From Thermodesulfobacteriota bacterium (lineage in GTDB: Bacteria; Desulfobacterota; Desulfobacteria; Desulfobacterales; RPRI01), in the NCBI GenBank assembly GCA_030836965.1, contig JAUPLM010000324.1:1-17414 (forward strand): DNA of 17,414 bases, written 5' to 3'. Position numbers and translations under genes: made by a program. Shown here one piece after another: positions 1-7,922 of this stretch. The stretch's first letter is position 1. Every line of letters begins with the position of its first letter. The notes under the pieces were generated by a model, which was not told the DNA's origin, did no database searches, and was given only the letters and a program-made list of their open reading frames with translations.

Positions 1-1
1 C

Positions 2-1204
2 CTTGAGCTGAAAAGACTTTTTGCCGTTTCCGTGGAAAACTCCCTCTGGACATCAGCCCGGTCCGCCGGATATTCTGAAGAGGATTTCCTTAAAATATTC
101 AACCGGGATTTCACCGGCAATGGCGCCGATATGCTGTTTGATATGCTGTGCATAAGGAAGAATAACGGATCGCAGGAAGCACGGAAAAAGATTTTATGGC
201 TGACCGATGAGGCCGGCGAAATTATGGCTGATATGGCCATAATAAAGTATCTTGTCAAGCTCGGCCACAAGATAATAGTAGTATTCAAGGATGGACCGCT
301 TTTTACAAAGGTCGATTTTTATGACGCTCTGGAAGATGAAATTCTGGCGGATGAACTCAAAGGGGCTTTTTTTATAAAGGAGAAGAGTCTCGGGAAGAAT
401 GAGCTGATCAGGATCATCCGAAGTGACAACAATATAATAGCCATATCCGACGGAATAAGCGAGAACATAAATCTCCTCCTGACATCAACTACTTTTGCCC
501 GTTTTTTCAAGGAAGCCGATTTTATCATTTCCAGAGGGCATGACCAGAAAAGAAGATTTTTTGACACACACTTTCAGTTCACACAGGACATCTTCAGCAT
601 CTCCGCGGGTGAAAATGATTCGGTCAATATCAGTTACAAGCCAAAGCATCCTTCGGTAATTAAATTTTCCTATGAAGACCTTGAAAAAAAGGCGAGGACA
701 ATAATAGACCAGATGGCGGACGCCAAGAAAAAAGGAATGACAGTAATATTTTACAGCGGTATAATAGGTTCTGTTCCAGGCAAGATCAGGACAGCAAAAA
801 AAATCATGTCGGTTTTCATCCAGCGGCTCAAAGAGCAGTTTGCAATGACATTCATAATAAATCCTTCCGATTATTATGAAACGGGAATGGACGCCGATGA
901 CCTCATGTATATGTGGGAAATGGTGCAGCGAAGCGGATTTATCGACATATGGAGGTTTCAGACATATGACGACATTGCCGAAGCCTTTCAGATAATGGGG
1001 AGAAAGGTTCCGCCTGAATGGGTGGGAAAAGACGCAACATTCAGCACCGGCTGCACCAAGGAGATGAAAATTGCGTGCGAAGTTATAGAAAAGCACCCCG
1101 AGATGCAGGTGATCGGACCTTCAAGAGAAAAATTCATGCGGCGGAACGAATACGGCGTCGGCAAGATGTACGACCGGAGACTGGGCAATACGTGTAAACT
1201 CTAA
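2..1204 (+). CDS. DUF89/ARMT1-like protein, 5' end outside window
   Basis: The frame is open to the left edge, so the true start is probably upstream; a GTG at 32 is the first possible start inside the window (390 residues counted from it). Residues about 52-192 look like the DUF89/ARMT1 Rossmann-like core: ILWLTDEAGEI (54-64), then GHKIIVVFKDGP, and later EADFIISRGHD (161-171), matching the family's LLDNAGE and ADLIIAKGQGN blocks. DUF89 proteins are metal-dependent phosphatases acting on small phosphate esters. Here the usual Asp-Asn pair reads Asp-Glu (D59-E60) and the second block ends GHDQ instead of GQGN, so activity may differ. The stretch from about 210 to 390 is an extension I do not recognise; it carries STGC (338-341) and a basic, Arg-rich tail. 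Family membership is likely; function is unknown. The gene converges on the minus-strand TPR lipoprotein gene. Confidence 0.7.
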   Translation, partial: LELKRLFAVSVENSLWTSARSAGYSEEDFLKIFNRDFTGNGADMLFDMLCIRKNNGSQEARKKILWLTDEAGEIMADMAIIKYLVKLGHKIIVVFKDGPLFTKVDFYDALEDEILADELKGAFFIKEKSLGKNELIRIIRSDNNIIAISDGISENINLLLTSTTFARFFKEADFIISRGHDQKRRFFDTHFQFTQDIFSISAGENDSVNISYKPKHPSVIKFSYEDLEKKARTIIDQMADAKKKGMTVIFYSGIIGSVPGKIRTAKKIMSVFIQRLKEQFAMTFIINPSDYYETGMDADDLMYMWEMVQRSGFIDIWRFQTYDDIAEAFQIMGRKVPPEWVGKDATFSTGCTKEMKIACEVIEKHPEMQVIGPSREKFMRRNEYGVGKMYDRRLGNTCKL

Positions 1205-1301
1205 GCCTGGCTCCTTCCGCCTCTGCCGGAGAGTGAATAAAAAGAAAGTTCATCGGAGCTGTTTGTTTATAATAGCCCCTGTTAATGATCTGTATGATTG
1301 G

Positions 1302-2396
1302 TTACTTGATTTTATTCAGTTTATCCAGAAAGCTCCGCGCATTTTCAATATCTTTCTTGGCATTCGGATGATTAGGATCAAGGGACAGGGTAATCGTCCA
1401 CTCCTTTATAGCTTTATCGAGATCCTGACTCATATAATAATTGACACCGTTCATATAATGTTCAGCGGCTCGGCTCTTGTTCTTATCATTGTTACCAAGC
1501 TGTTCTATAATATTTCTGACATTCTTGTAATCGGGATCAACATTATTGAACAGAGCAAGTGCTTCGGCGTACCTTTTCTTTTTTCTCAACATCCCGCCCA
1601 TTTCATAATAAGACGCATTTTTTATATCCATGGCATTTTTATTGACCGGATCATATTCGAGAATTTTTTCGGCAGCGGAGGCGGACTGCAGATACTTTTT
1701 CGCACTAAAATAACCGCGGGCTTTATTCATAAGCTGTTTAACATTTATATATTCATCCGTTTCCTCTCCGGAAGGAGCTGTTTCAGGCGCAATCTGAACC
1801 GCTTCCGGAGGAGGAAGCACAATAGCCATACCCGGTGCAAGGTGCGTTTTTTTATCAAGGTCATTAAAATAGGCTATTAAAAAATCTTTTGAAGAATCGT
1901 TGAATACCTTCAGCGCAATCCCTTTTGCGGTATCACCCTTCTTAACCTCATATACAATAAGCGCGTCTCCGGCCATCCTGTATTTGACATAATCCAGCGC
2001 TTCTTTATGATCAGGATTTAAGCTCAGAGCAAGCAGGAATTCCTTTAAAGCGGCTTTCATTGAATTATTCTGAAAATATGCAACACCCTTGTTATAGTGT
2101 TCCGAAGCGGTCTTTTGTATCTGACTCTTCAGATATATTATCCGAGTTGAAACCTTCCCGTCATCCGGCCTGAAGTCATACACAATCTCCCAGTTCCGCA
2201 AAGCCTTAAGCAGATCACCTTTTTTTTCATGCTCAGCCGCCTTTTCCGCGTGCCGGCTGATAAGTGCGCTGAAACGGTCATCCTTCTTGAATATGCTATC
2301 CGGCATGGTAATGGTTGCGCATCCCGCCCAAAAAAGCATCAATGAAAAAGCTGCCGTAAACAATACACCCGGCATATCTGCAAATAACCTTTTCAT
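1302..2396 (-). CDS. TPR and LysM lipoprotein
   Basis: A 364-residue exported protein. The N-terminus has a hydrophobic segment (9-25) ending FWAGC, a passable lipobox with Cys26 as the lipidated residue. Residues about 45-142 form TPR-like helices (EHYNKGVAYFQ...ALKEFLLALSLNP). A LysM domain follows at about 147-196 (YEVKKGDTAKGIALKVF ... LAPGMAIVLPP), then a Pro/Glu linker and further TPR-like repeats at about 218-360 (EHYMNGVNYYM...AIKEWTITLSLDP). LysM binds peptidoglycan or chitin-type glycans; TPRs bind proteins, so a periplasmic scaffold tethered to membrane and wall is the likely role. Its ATG (2396-2394) overlaps the TGA of the upstream deacetylase gene (ATGA), so translation is probably coupled. 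The specific function and partner are unknown. Confidence 0.85.
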   Translation of the reverse strand: MKRLFADMPGVLFTAAFSLMLFWAGCATITMPDSIFKKDDRFSALISRHAEKAAEHEKKGDLLKALRNWEIVYDFRPDDGKVSTRIIYLKSQIQKTASEHYNKGVAYFQNNSMKAALKEFLLALSLNPDHKEALDYVKYRMAGDALIVYEVKKGDTAKGIALKVFNDSSKDFLIAYFNDLDKKTHLAPGMAIVLPPPEAVQIAPETAPSGEETDEYINVKQLMNKARGYFSAKKYLQSASAAEKILEYDPVNKNAMDIKNASYYEMGGMLRKKKRYAEALALFNNVDPDYKNVRNIIEQLGNNDKNKSRAAEHYMNGVNYYMSQDLDKAIKEWTITLSLDPNHPNAKKDIENARSFLDKLNKIK

Positions 2397-3433
2397 TTAA
2401 TCGCCCCGTCATCAAACGTGGTTAATGCTTTTTCAAATTTTTCAAGGTCATAATCGCCGTATATCATGGAGCGGTTGACGATGTAATTGTTTATGAAAAA
2501 AGGATTGCTTCCCCGTCTTACGGTGAATGCACCCCGAAAACCATTCCTTTTAAGAATTGCAATAACCATGTTGTTGGAATTTCCGAAAGGATAAGCCAGA
2601 TATCTGCAATCTCTGCCGGTATTACTTTTTATGATCTCTTTAGACTGTATAATTTCTTTTTCAACTGTATCGAAGTACTCTTTAAAGGATTCCTTCTCAT
2701 GGATATCCGACAGATCGCGATGAGATATTGTATGGCACTGGATGTCAAATCCGTTGTCGGCTATCTCTTTTACATGTTCCCAGGTCATGGCCTTTCTGCC
2801 GCTGTTTATCAGGTCAGTATATACAAATAGGGTCGCAGGATAACCATGCTGTTTCAAAACAGGAAATGCTATTTCAGAGGCCGATTTCCAGCCGTCGTCA
2901 ATCGTTATTACTACCGATTTCGCCGGAATCTGTTTCTTGAAATCGAAAAAGTCGAATAACTGCTCCATGGAAATAACGCGATAACCTTTCTCTTTTAATA
3001 ACCGCATCTGATCCTCAAAAGACGTCTTGCTAACGGTCATTTTGTCAGTCTTATCGAGTGAAAAATTATGGTATGAGAGTACCGGGACTGTTTGATATCC
3101 CCCGCAGGTCAATCCTCCCCTCTCATAAGATTTCAGGGGTATGACAATCTCCATTCCGGGTGTCACGCCGCTGATGCCGTTGAAATCCGCGATAAGCCAC
3201 TCCATGCCGGTGTCATTAAGATATCGCCCTGCAAGAGAAGATAGTGTGTCGCCCTCACGTACAATAACAGCCGTAAATCCCGGAGGGGATACCTTTCCTT
3301 TTACATCAGGCGTCTCCAATGACCGGCTCACATGTATCGCGGGTCCGGCACAGCCTGTAATCAACGCTAAAATCACGATAAGCATGCAAAAAGAATAACT
3401 GCCGCAAATCCGCATTTTATCTTTATTTTTCAA
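2393..3433 (-). CDS. LysM and NodB polysaccharide deacetylase lipoprotein
   Basis: A 346-residue lipoprotein. The signal segment (about 12-27) ends LITGC, a good lipobox with Cys28. A LysM domain lies at about 56-100 (VREGDTLSSLAGRYL ... TPGMEIVIPL). A NodB/CE4 deacetylase domain lies at about 115-325, with motif 1 TIDDG (catalytic base D179, metal D180), motif 2 HTISH (metal H234 and H238) and motif 3 RYLAYPFG (277-284). All core CE4 residues are present, so it should remove N-acetyl groups from a GlcNAc-containing glycan in the periplasm, perhaps peptidoglycan given the LysM, or an exopolysaccharide. I accept a TTG start at 3433: AGAGGG sits 5 bases upstream, while the first in-frame ATG (3415) has no good ribosome site. 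The TTG overlaps the cyclase stop as TTGA; its own stop overlaps the next start. Confidence 0.9.
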   Translation of the reverse strand: MKNKDKMRICGSYSFCMLIVILALITGCAGPAIHVSRSLETPDVKGKVSPPGFTAVIVREGDTLSSLAGRYLNDTGMEWLIADFNGISGVTPGMEIVIPLKSYERGGLTCGGYQTVPVLSYHNFSLDKTDKMTVSKTSFEDQMRLLKEKGYRVISMEQLFDFFDFKKQIPAKSVVITIDDGWKSASEIAFPVLKQHGYPATLFVYTDLINSGRKAMTWEHVKEIADNGFDIQCHTISHRDLSDIHEKESFKEYFDTVEKEIIQSKEIIKSNTGRDCRYLAYPFGNSNNMVIAILKRNGFRGAFTVRRGSNPFFINNYIVNRSMIYGDYDLEKFEKALTTFDDGAIK

Positions 3434-4896
3434 AGCAACCCTCTATTCTGCTGCTTCTCCGGCGGGTCCGATAAGCCTGTCACCTTAAAGGATTCAACCA
3501 GATCAGCCTTTCCTTTTAATTTCTGAGGCGCAATGGGTTCAGCCGTAATTATCACCCGGGTCAATTCATAGACGCTTCTGCTTATTACGATTTCTCCGGG
3601 GCCGGCCACACTGCTTAAACGTGATGCCAGGTTAACGCTGTCGCCAATGACCGTGTATTCCATTTTAATATCCGAACCCAGATTGCCGGATACTATGATA
3701 CCGGAATTGATTCCTATGCCGATTTTGTTCAAAAGCCGATTCCCGTTCTTTCCGGCAGTATTAAATTTCTTCTGCATTGCTACGGCCGCTCTGACCGCTC
3801 TTTCGGCATGATCAGCCCGGAAAACCGGTACTCCAAAAACACCCATGACCGCATCACCGATAAATTTATCGACATATCCTCCGTATTCCAGAATGAACCC
3901 GGTGGCTATCCTGAAGTATTCATTTAATGCTTCAACCACTTCTTCAGGCTCCCTGTCCGCGGAATATGCCGTAAAACCCCTGATATCGGAGAAAAGGATC
4001 GTCGCCTCGCTGCGCTGGCCTTTCAGCAATGATTCTTCAGGATGAGACATAATCATATCAACAACTTCAGGAGAGACATACCGGCCGAAGGATTTCTGCA
4101 TGATCGAATTCCTCCATAGTTCCTGCGTCATATAATTGAACGCGTTCGAAAGGTCGCCGAATTCATCTCTGCTTGTCATATCAAGCCGGTATTGGAAATT
4201 GCCCTTGCCGACTTCCTTCGTAGCTATAACCAGTCTGGATATCGGGCGCGCGAATTGGACTCCTATCAAAACCGCGCTTGCGATTCCTATCACTACCATA
4301 AACAAACTCAAAACCAGGATAAACACGCTTTCTTTGTGTATCTGCTTTTCAATAAAATCCAGAGATATCCCTACATGAACCATACCAAGATCCACGTTTT
4401 TAAAAGCTACGGGACGTGATAAGTTAAGGACTTTGGAACCAGAGCCATTGGTGTAATTGAAATAGGTTACATCGCCTTCCTTATTTAAACTGTCTGCTTT
4501 TTCAAGCAACTGGTAAGGTTTGCCTACCATGGTAATATCGGTATGAGCCTTTATTACACCTTTCCGGTCGACTATGAGCGCGTAGAGAATGCCTTCTACC
4601 GAGGCAGCCTCATTTATCAGGGTATTCAACTCAAGGATGCTTTCTTTGACCAGCGGGTGGCGCGCGTTATTCACGAAATAGTTAAGACTGGTCTTGCCCA
4701 TTTTTACCGTATGCTGGTAAAGGCTCTCTTTCTGTTTTGAGAGTATAATGTAGCTTAAAATTATTATGGTCAGTAAAATAATAAGTGTGATGGCAATGGC
4801 AAGTTTAGCCCGAATCGGCATATCGAAATATGACAATCTCGCTTTAAGCGGCAGCTTCATCTGAAGAATATCAGGTTTCTTCTTTTCTGGCGACAT
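3430..4896 (-). CDS. Membrane-bound class III adenylate cyclase with HAMP
   Basis: A 488-residue inner-membrane sensor enzyme making cAMP from ATP. TM1 is at about 31-53, a periplasmic sensor of about 135 residues follows (54-189, with a Cache-like LYALIVDRKGVIKAHTD stretch), then TM2 at 190-212, HAMP at 213-266 and a cyclase domain at about 292-475. Metal-binding Asp are D304 (FSDIRGF) and D348 (IGDAVMGVFG); transition-state residues are N422 and R426 (VNLASRL). Substrate-selecting positions are K344 (YVDKFIGD) and T415 (YTVIGD). The Lys/Thr pair is the class IIIb adenylate cyclase signature, a subclass known for bicarbonate/pH responsiveness. It is first in a three-gene unit; its TGA overlaps the next TTG. 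No clear Shine-Dalgarno precedes the ATG at 4896, and I found no better start. The ligand is unknown. Confidence 0.9.
   Translation of the reverse strand: MSPEKKKPDILQMKLPLKARLSYFDMPIRAKLAIAITLIILLTIIILSYIILSKQKESLYQHTVKMGKTSLNYFVNNARHPLVKESILELNTLINEAASVEGILYALIVDRKGVIKAHTDITMVGKPYQLLEKADSLNKEGDVTYFNYTNGSGSKVLNLSRPVAFKNVDLGMVHVGISLDFIEKQIHKESVFILVLSLFMVVIGIASAVLIGVQFARPISRLVIATKEVGKGNFQYRLDMTSRDEFGDLSNAFNYMTQELWRNSIMQKSFGRYVSPEVVDMIMSHPEESLLKGQRSEATILFSDIRGFTAYSADREPEEVVEALNEYFRIATGFILEYGGYVDKFIGDAVMGVFGVPVFRADHAERAVRAAVAMQKKFNTAGKNGNRLLNKIGIGINSGIIVSGNLGSDIKMEYTVIGDSVNLASRLSSVAGPGEIVISRSVYELTRVIITAEPIAPQKLKGKADLVESFKVTGLSDPPEKQQNRGLL
3439..3444 (-). promoter_or_regulatory. Ribosome binding site for the TTG start of the deacetylase
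   Basis: On the minus strand AGAGGG is followed by five bases (TTGCT) and then TTG at 3433. This decides the TTG start over the ATG 18 bases downstream. The site lies inside the 3' end of the cyclase gene, as expected for coupled translation. Confidence 0.6.
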
Positions 4897-5083
4897 GATA
4901 GATGTTATTGCTTTATAATTCCGGAACTTTTGAAGAACATCCGATTTTGATATACTGATAAAAAGTCAATAACCGGTTTTTTACGAGTCCGTTAATTCCG
5001 GCCGGATAAACAGAATATGATTATTAGGCGATTTATCTCCATTATGTCAAGAAATTAAGGGGTAAACCGTTTATGACCGCCGG
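4897..5083. other. Spacer between maturase gene and cyclase gene
   Basis: A 187-base spacer between two minus-strand genes. Next to the maturase stop is a small stem, GCCGG-TTA-CCGGC (5080-5092), without a T-tract, so it is at best a weak terminator. Nearer the cyclase the minus strand carries TTGACT (about 4966-4971), a possible -35, with no good -10 at normal spacing. The minus strand also reads GACTCGTAAAAA followed by AACCGGTT and then ACTTTTTATC, an imperfect inverted repeat at about 4957-4988. The cyclase promoter is probably here but I cannot fix it. Confidence 0.3.
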
Positions 5084-6220
5084 TTACCGGCCGCGATAGA
5101 CCGCAACCCGTTCTCTGATATCAGGCAGTCGTGATTCAATGTGTTGGTAAACCCTCCTGATGGCAGTACAATACTCGGTGATATTTTTATATCCGGTATC
5201 CGGAAGATATCTGAACCGTGTACAGTCGCCCCTGCAGAAGGAGAGAATCCGGCACTTCCGGCATGCGTCCGGAAGTTCTGCTTTGAGAGAAGCGAACCTG
5301 GATCGCAACGGACTTTTCATAATGGTCCGGATGTCGTTTTTTATCAGATTTCCGAGCTTCCATTCCCTGAAGACGAAAAAATCGCATGGGTAACAGTCCC
5401 CGTTATGTTCGACCACCATATAGCTGCTGCATGTGTCGTTGTAGCAGCATGATGCCTTGACGCCGTCAACAAGATACAACAGAATGTCTTCGAAGAACCT
5501 GACCGATACATCAAAGAAGTCTTTTTCAAACCACTTATCAAACAGATTGATGTAAAATTCACCGGTTTCCTCTCCGCGTACGGAGAATGCTTTCAGCGCG
5601 CCTGACGTGTGATCATTCTCAAAGCAGTTGATGAATTGAAGGAATCTAAAATCATGGGACCGGAAAAAGTTATACAGATCAACCGGCGATTTTATATTCC
5701 GGTCGGTCAGCAGGCACAGGATATTGAATTCAACACCGTGTTTTTTCATCAGTCCGATGCTTCGCATCACCTCTGAAAAGGTCCCTTTCTGTGCGTGGTC
5801 CTTTCTGTAAAAATCATGAACCGGGGCAGGACCATCAAGACTGATACCAACAAGAAAATTCTCATCACGAAGAAATCCGCACCACTCATCATCGAGGAGC
5901 AGGCCGTTGGTCTGAAGAGAGTTTTCAATGACCTGGCCGGGACGGGCATACTTTTTCTGAAACGCGACGGCATCCCTGAAAAAATCGAGCCCCATCAGCA
6001 GAGGTTCTCCTCCCTGCCAGCAGAAACAGTTCAGCGGCGCACCTGCGAAGAGAGCCTTCCTGATCACGGTCTCTGCCGCGGGTCGGCTCATCCTGGTCTG
6101 CATTTCCGGATAAAGGTCTTTTACGCGCCGGTAAAAGCAGTACGAGCAGGAAAGATTGCACAAACCGGATATCGGTTTCACCAGGAGCGATATCGATTGC
6201 AAAGCGGTCTGTTTCCTCAT
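5084..6220 (-). CDS. Anaerobic sulfatase-maturating enzyme (radical SAM, SPASM)
   Basis: A 378-residue cytoplasmic radical SAM enzyme that oxidises the active-site Cys (or Ser) of a sulfatase to formylglycine without oxygen. The radical SAM cluster motif is C21-x3-C25-x2-C28. WQGGEP (68-73) is the SAM-binding GGE block. The SPASM region shows all eight auxiliary cluster cysteines at the spacing of the Clostridium perfringens enzyme: C258-x5-C264-x14-C279 and C320-x2-C323-x5-C329-x3-C333-x17-C351. D280, directly after C279 (YPCDF), matches the proposed catalytic base. Length is normal for the family. It starts 32 bases after the sulfatase stop, so the two are almost certainly co-transcribed and this sulfatase is its likely client. 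The ribosome site at 6220 is weak. Confidence 0.93.
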   Translation of the reverse strand: MRKQTALQSISLLVKPISGLCNLSCSYCFYRRVKDLYPEMQTRMSRPAAETVIRKALFAGAPLNCFCWQGGEPLLMGLDFFRDAVAFQKKYARPGQVIENSLQTNGLLLDDEWCGFLRDENFLVGISLDGPAPVHDFYRKDHAQKGTFSEVMRSIGLMKKHGVEFNILCLLTDRNIKSPVDLYNFFRSHDFRFLQFINCFENDHTSGALKAFSVRGEETGEFYINLFDKWFEKDFFDVSVRFFEDILLYLVDGVKASCCYNDTCSSYMVVEHNGDCYPCDFFVFREWKLGNLIKNDIRTIMKSPLRSRFASLKAELPDACRKCRILSFCRGDCTRFRYLPDTGYKNITEYCTAIRRVYQHIESRLPDIRERVAVYRGR

Positions 6221-6252
6221 TGCCGGACGATGCCCGTTAATCTGTATCCGGG

Positions 6253-7806
6253 TTACGATAAGAATCCCCGTGGATTATTTTTAACACGGTCTTCCCATTC
6301 AAGGAGCATGCCGTTCATTTTCTCCGCAACATCAGGATAGGTGTTTATTACGTTATAGCTTTCGCCCGGATCAACGGAAAGATCGTACAGCAGGGGAGCC
6401 CTGTCCCCCAATTGCTTTTTTCCCATAGCCCTTGGAAGAGCTTCCGCATCGAGAGGCACCGGCCATGCGTACCGGTTCAGGTTCCTGAAGTATTTCCACT
6501 TTCCGGAGCGGATGCCTTCAAGCCGGCCATAATGATAGAAATATATATTATCATGCGGCGACCGGGGGTTCCGGCCCGAAAGAAGCCCCTCGATGTTCTT
6601 TCCGTCAATGATCCTGTCAGAGGGGTTTTCAATTCCGGCCAGCGAAAGAAGAGTTGGAAAAATATCAAGGTTGACTGCCGGTTCGGAAGAGACTGTGCCT
6701 GGCCGGATATGTCCGGGCCATTTCGCAATGAAGGGCACTCTGAATCCGCCTTCGTAACTCTGCCCCTTCCGGCCTCTGAAGATTCCCGGGCTTCCTTCGT
6801 ACCAGGGGCCGTTATCGCTTGTAAAGAAGATGAGCGTGTTTTGTTCGATATTATGTTCCCGTAATGTTTTAACGATTTCTCCGACGCTCCAGTCGATTTC
6901 TTCAACGGCATCGCCGAATTTTCCGGCTTTTGATTTTCCGGAAAAATTCTCCGATGCATACAGCGGCTGGTGCGGAAACGCGTGGGCAAAATAGAGAAAG
7001 AACGGGCGGTCTTTTGACTTTTCTATGAATGACAGCGCTTCTTTTGTGTACATGCCGGTTAGTCTGGCCTGGTTGGTTCCGATGTCAGCCTCCAGCTGTG
7101 TTTCGTTTCGAAAAAGCGGGCACGGCTGCATATCGTTGCTGTGAGGGAGCCCCAGGTACTGGTCAAAGCCGTGCTTCAGAGGATTGAACTCAGGCTCCCG
7201 GCTGTAGTCTCCAAGGTGCCATTTCCCCAACATAGCGGTTCGGTAACCCGCTGTTTTCAGGGCTTCGGCAATGGTGACCTCTTTGCCGGAAATCCCTGCG
7301 GCGACGTATTCCTCATGCAGATCAACAGATCCCAGAGGAGTAAAAATATAGGCGATGTTTCTTTCGATCCTGCGCAGCAACGGCGAATCCGCCGGATACG
7401 GATTTCCTATGATGCCTGTCCGAAACGGATGTCTTCCGGTCAACAGACCTGCCCGCGATGGCGCACAAACTGCATTACAGGCGTAATAGTCAGTAAGCAT
7501 TATTCCGTCACGGGCCAGCCTGTCGATATTGGGTGTGCGTATTGCCCTGTTGCCGTAACAGCCGATATCGCCATAGCCCAGGTCGTCGCAATAGATTATG
7601 ATGACATTAGGTTTAGGAGCTGACGGATTTCCGATAGTCAGTGGTTTAAGCCGGGAGTCGTCGGGATATGGTCCGTAGAGTTCATCAATCGGCTTTTTGC
7701 GGAACAGCTTGTAACCTGCCAATCCCGCCGCCGCAACCCCGCCGAAGAGAAGTCCGGCGCCGACGGATCTTTTTATCATTTCACGTCTTGAAATATTTTT
7801 ATCCAT
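6253..7806 (-). CDS. Tat-exported Cys-type sulfatase
   Basis: A 517-residue alkaline-phosphatase-fold sulfatase. The N-terminus is a Tat signal, SRREMIK (6-12) followed by a hydrophobic Gly/Ala stretch (15-33). The FGly motif is CAPSRAGLLTGR, with C114 the residue to be converted and R118 its partner. Calcium ligands are D74 and D75 (CDDLGYGD) and D331/N332 (TSDNGP). GKWHLG gives K195 and H197, and FPHQPL gives H279. It should hydrolyse a sulfate ester in the periplasm; the substrate (aryl sulfate or sulfated glycan) cannot be told from sequence. Tat export fits its biology: the neighbouring maturase needs cytoplasmic cofactors, so FGly can form before the folded enzyme leaves. The start has GGAG 8 bases upstream. 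No sugar-uptake genes adjoin it. Confidence 0.93.
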   Translation of the reverse strand: MDKNISRREMIKRSVGAGLLFGGVAAAGLAGYKLFRKKPIDELYGPYPDDSRLKPLTIGNPSAPKPNVIIIYCDDLGYGDIGCYGNRAIRTPNIDRLARDGIMLTDYYACNAVCAPSRAGLLTGRHPFRTGIIGNPYPADSPLLRRIERNIAYIFTPLGSVDLHEEYVAAGISGKEVTIAEALKTAGYRTAMLGKWHLGDYSREPEFNPLKHGFDQYLGLPHSNDMQPCPLFRNETQLEADIGTNQARLTGMYTKEALSFIEKSKDRPFFLYFAHAFPHQPLYASENFSGKSKAGKFGDAVEEIDWSVGEIVKTLREHNIEQNTLIFFTSDNGPWYEGSPGIFRGRKGQSYEGGFRVPFIAKWPGHIRPGTVSSEPAVNLDIFPTLLSLAGIENPSDRIIDGKNIEGLLSGRNPRSPHDNIYFYHYGRLEGIRSGKWKYFRNLNRYAWPVPLDAEALPRAMGKKQLGDRAPLLYDLSVDPGESYNVINTYPDVAEKMNGMLLEWEDRVKNNPRGFLS

Positions 7807-7869
7807 ATCTCCATCTCCGTATAGATGACTTTGTAAAAAGCTTACTGTGCAAGGCGTGCGAATTATGAG

Positions 7870-7905
7870 TAATAAAACATCTGCCGCGGCGGACAGATGG
7901 ATTTT
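7870..7905 (-). terminator. Rho-independent terminator after the DHH-CBS gene
   Basis: CATCTG (7878-7883) pairs with CAGATG (7894-7899) around a GC-rich loop. Reading the minus strand, the stem is followed by TTTTATT (7877 downward), and it begins 24 bases after the stop of the DHH gene. On the plus strand the stem is followed by ATTTTTTA, but no plus-strand gene ends here. It separates the DHH gene from the sulfatase operon. Confidence 0.65.
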
Positions 7906-7922
7906 TTACTATGTCGTCAATT

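Noticed and set aside
1205..1301. Terminator between the DUF89 and TPR lipoprotein genes
   Set aside because: Only 4-pair stems and no T-tract in useful position; the 97-base convergent spacer shows nothing I can support.
1233..1880. Plus-strand frame of 215 codons opposite the TPR/LysM lipoprotein
   Set aside because: It is antisense to a gene with clear lipobox, TPR and LysM features, and its product has no recognisable motif.
5795..6340. Plus-strand 181-codon frame across the maturase gene
   Set aside because: It is antisense to the radical SAM enzyme with every expected cysteine; no independent motif.
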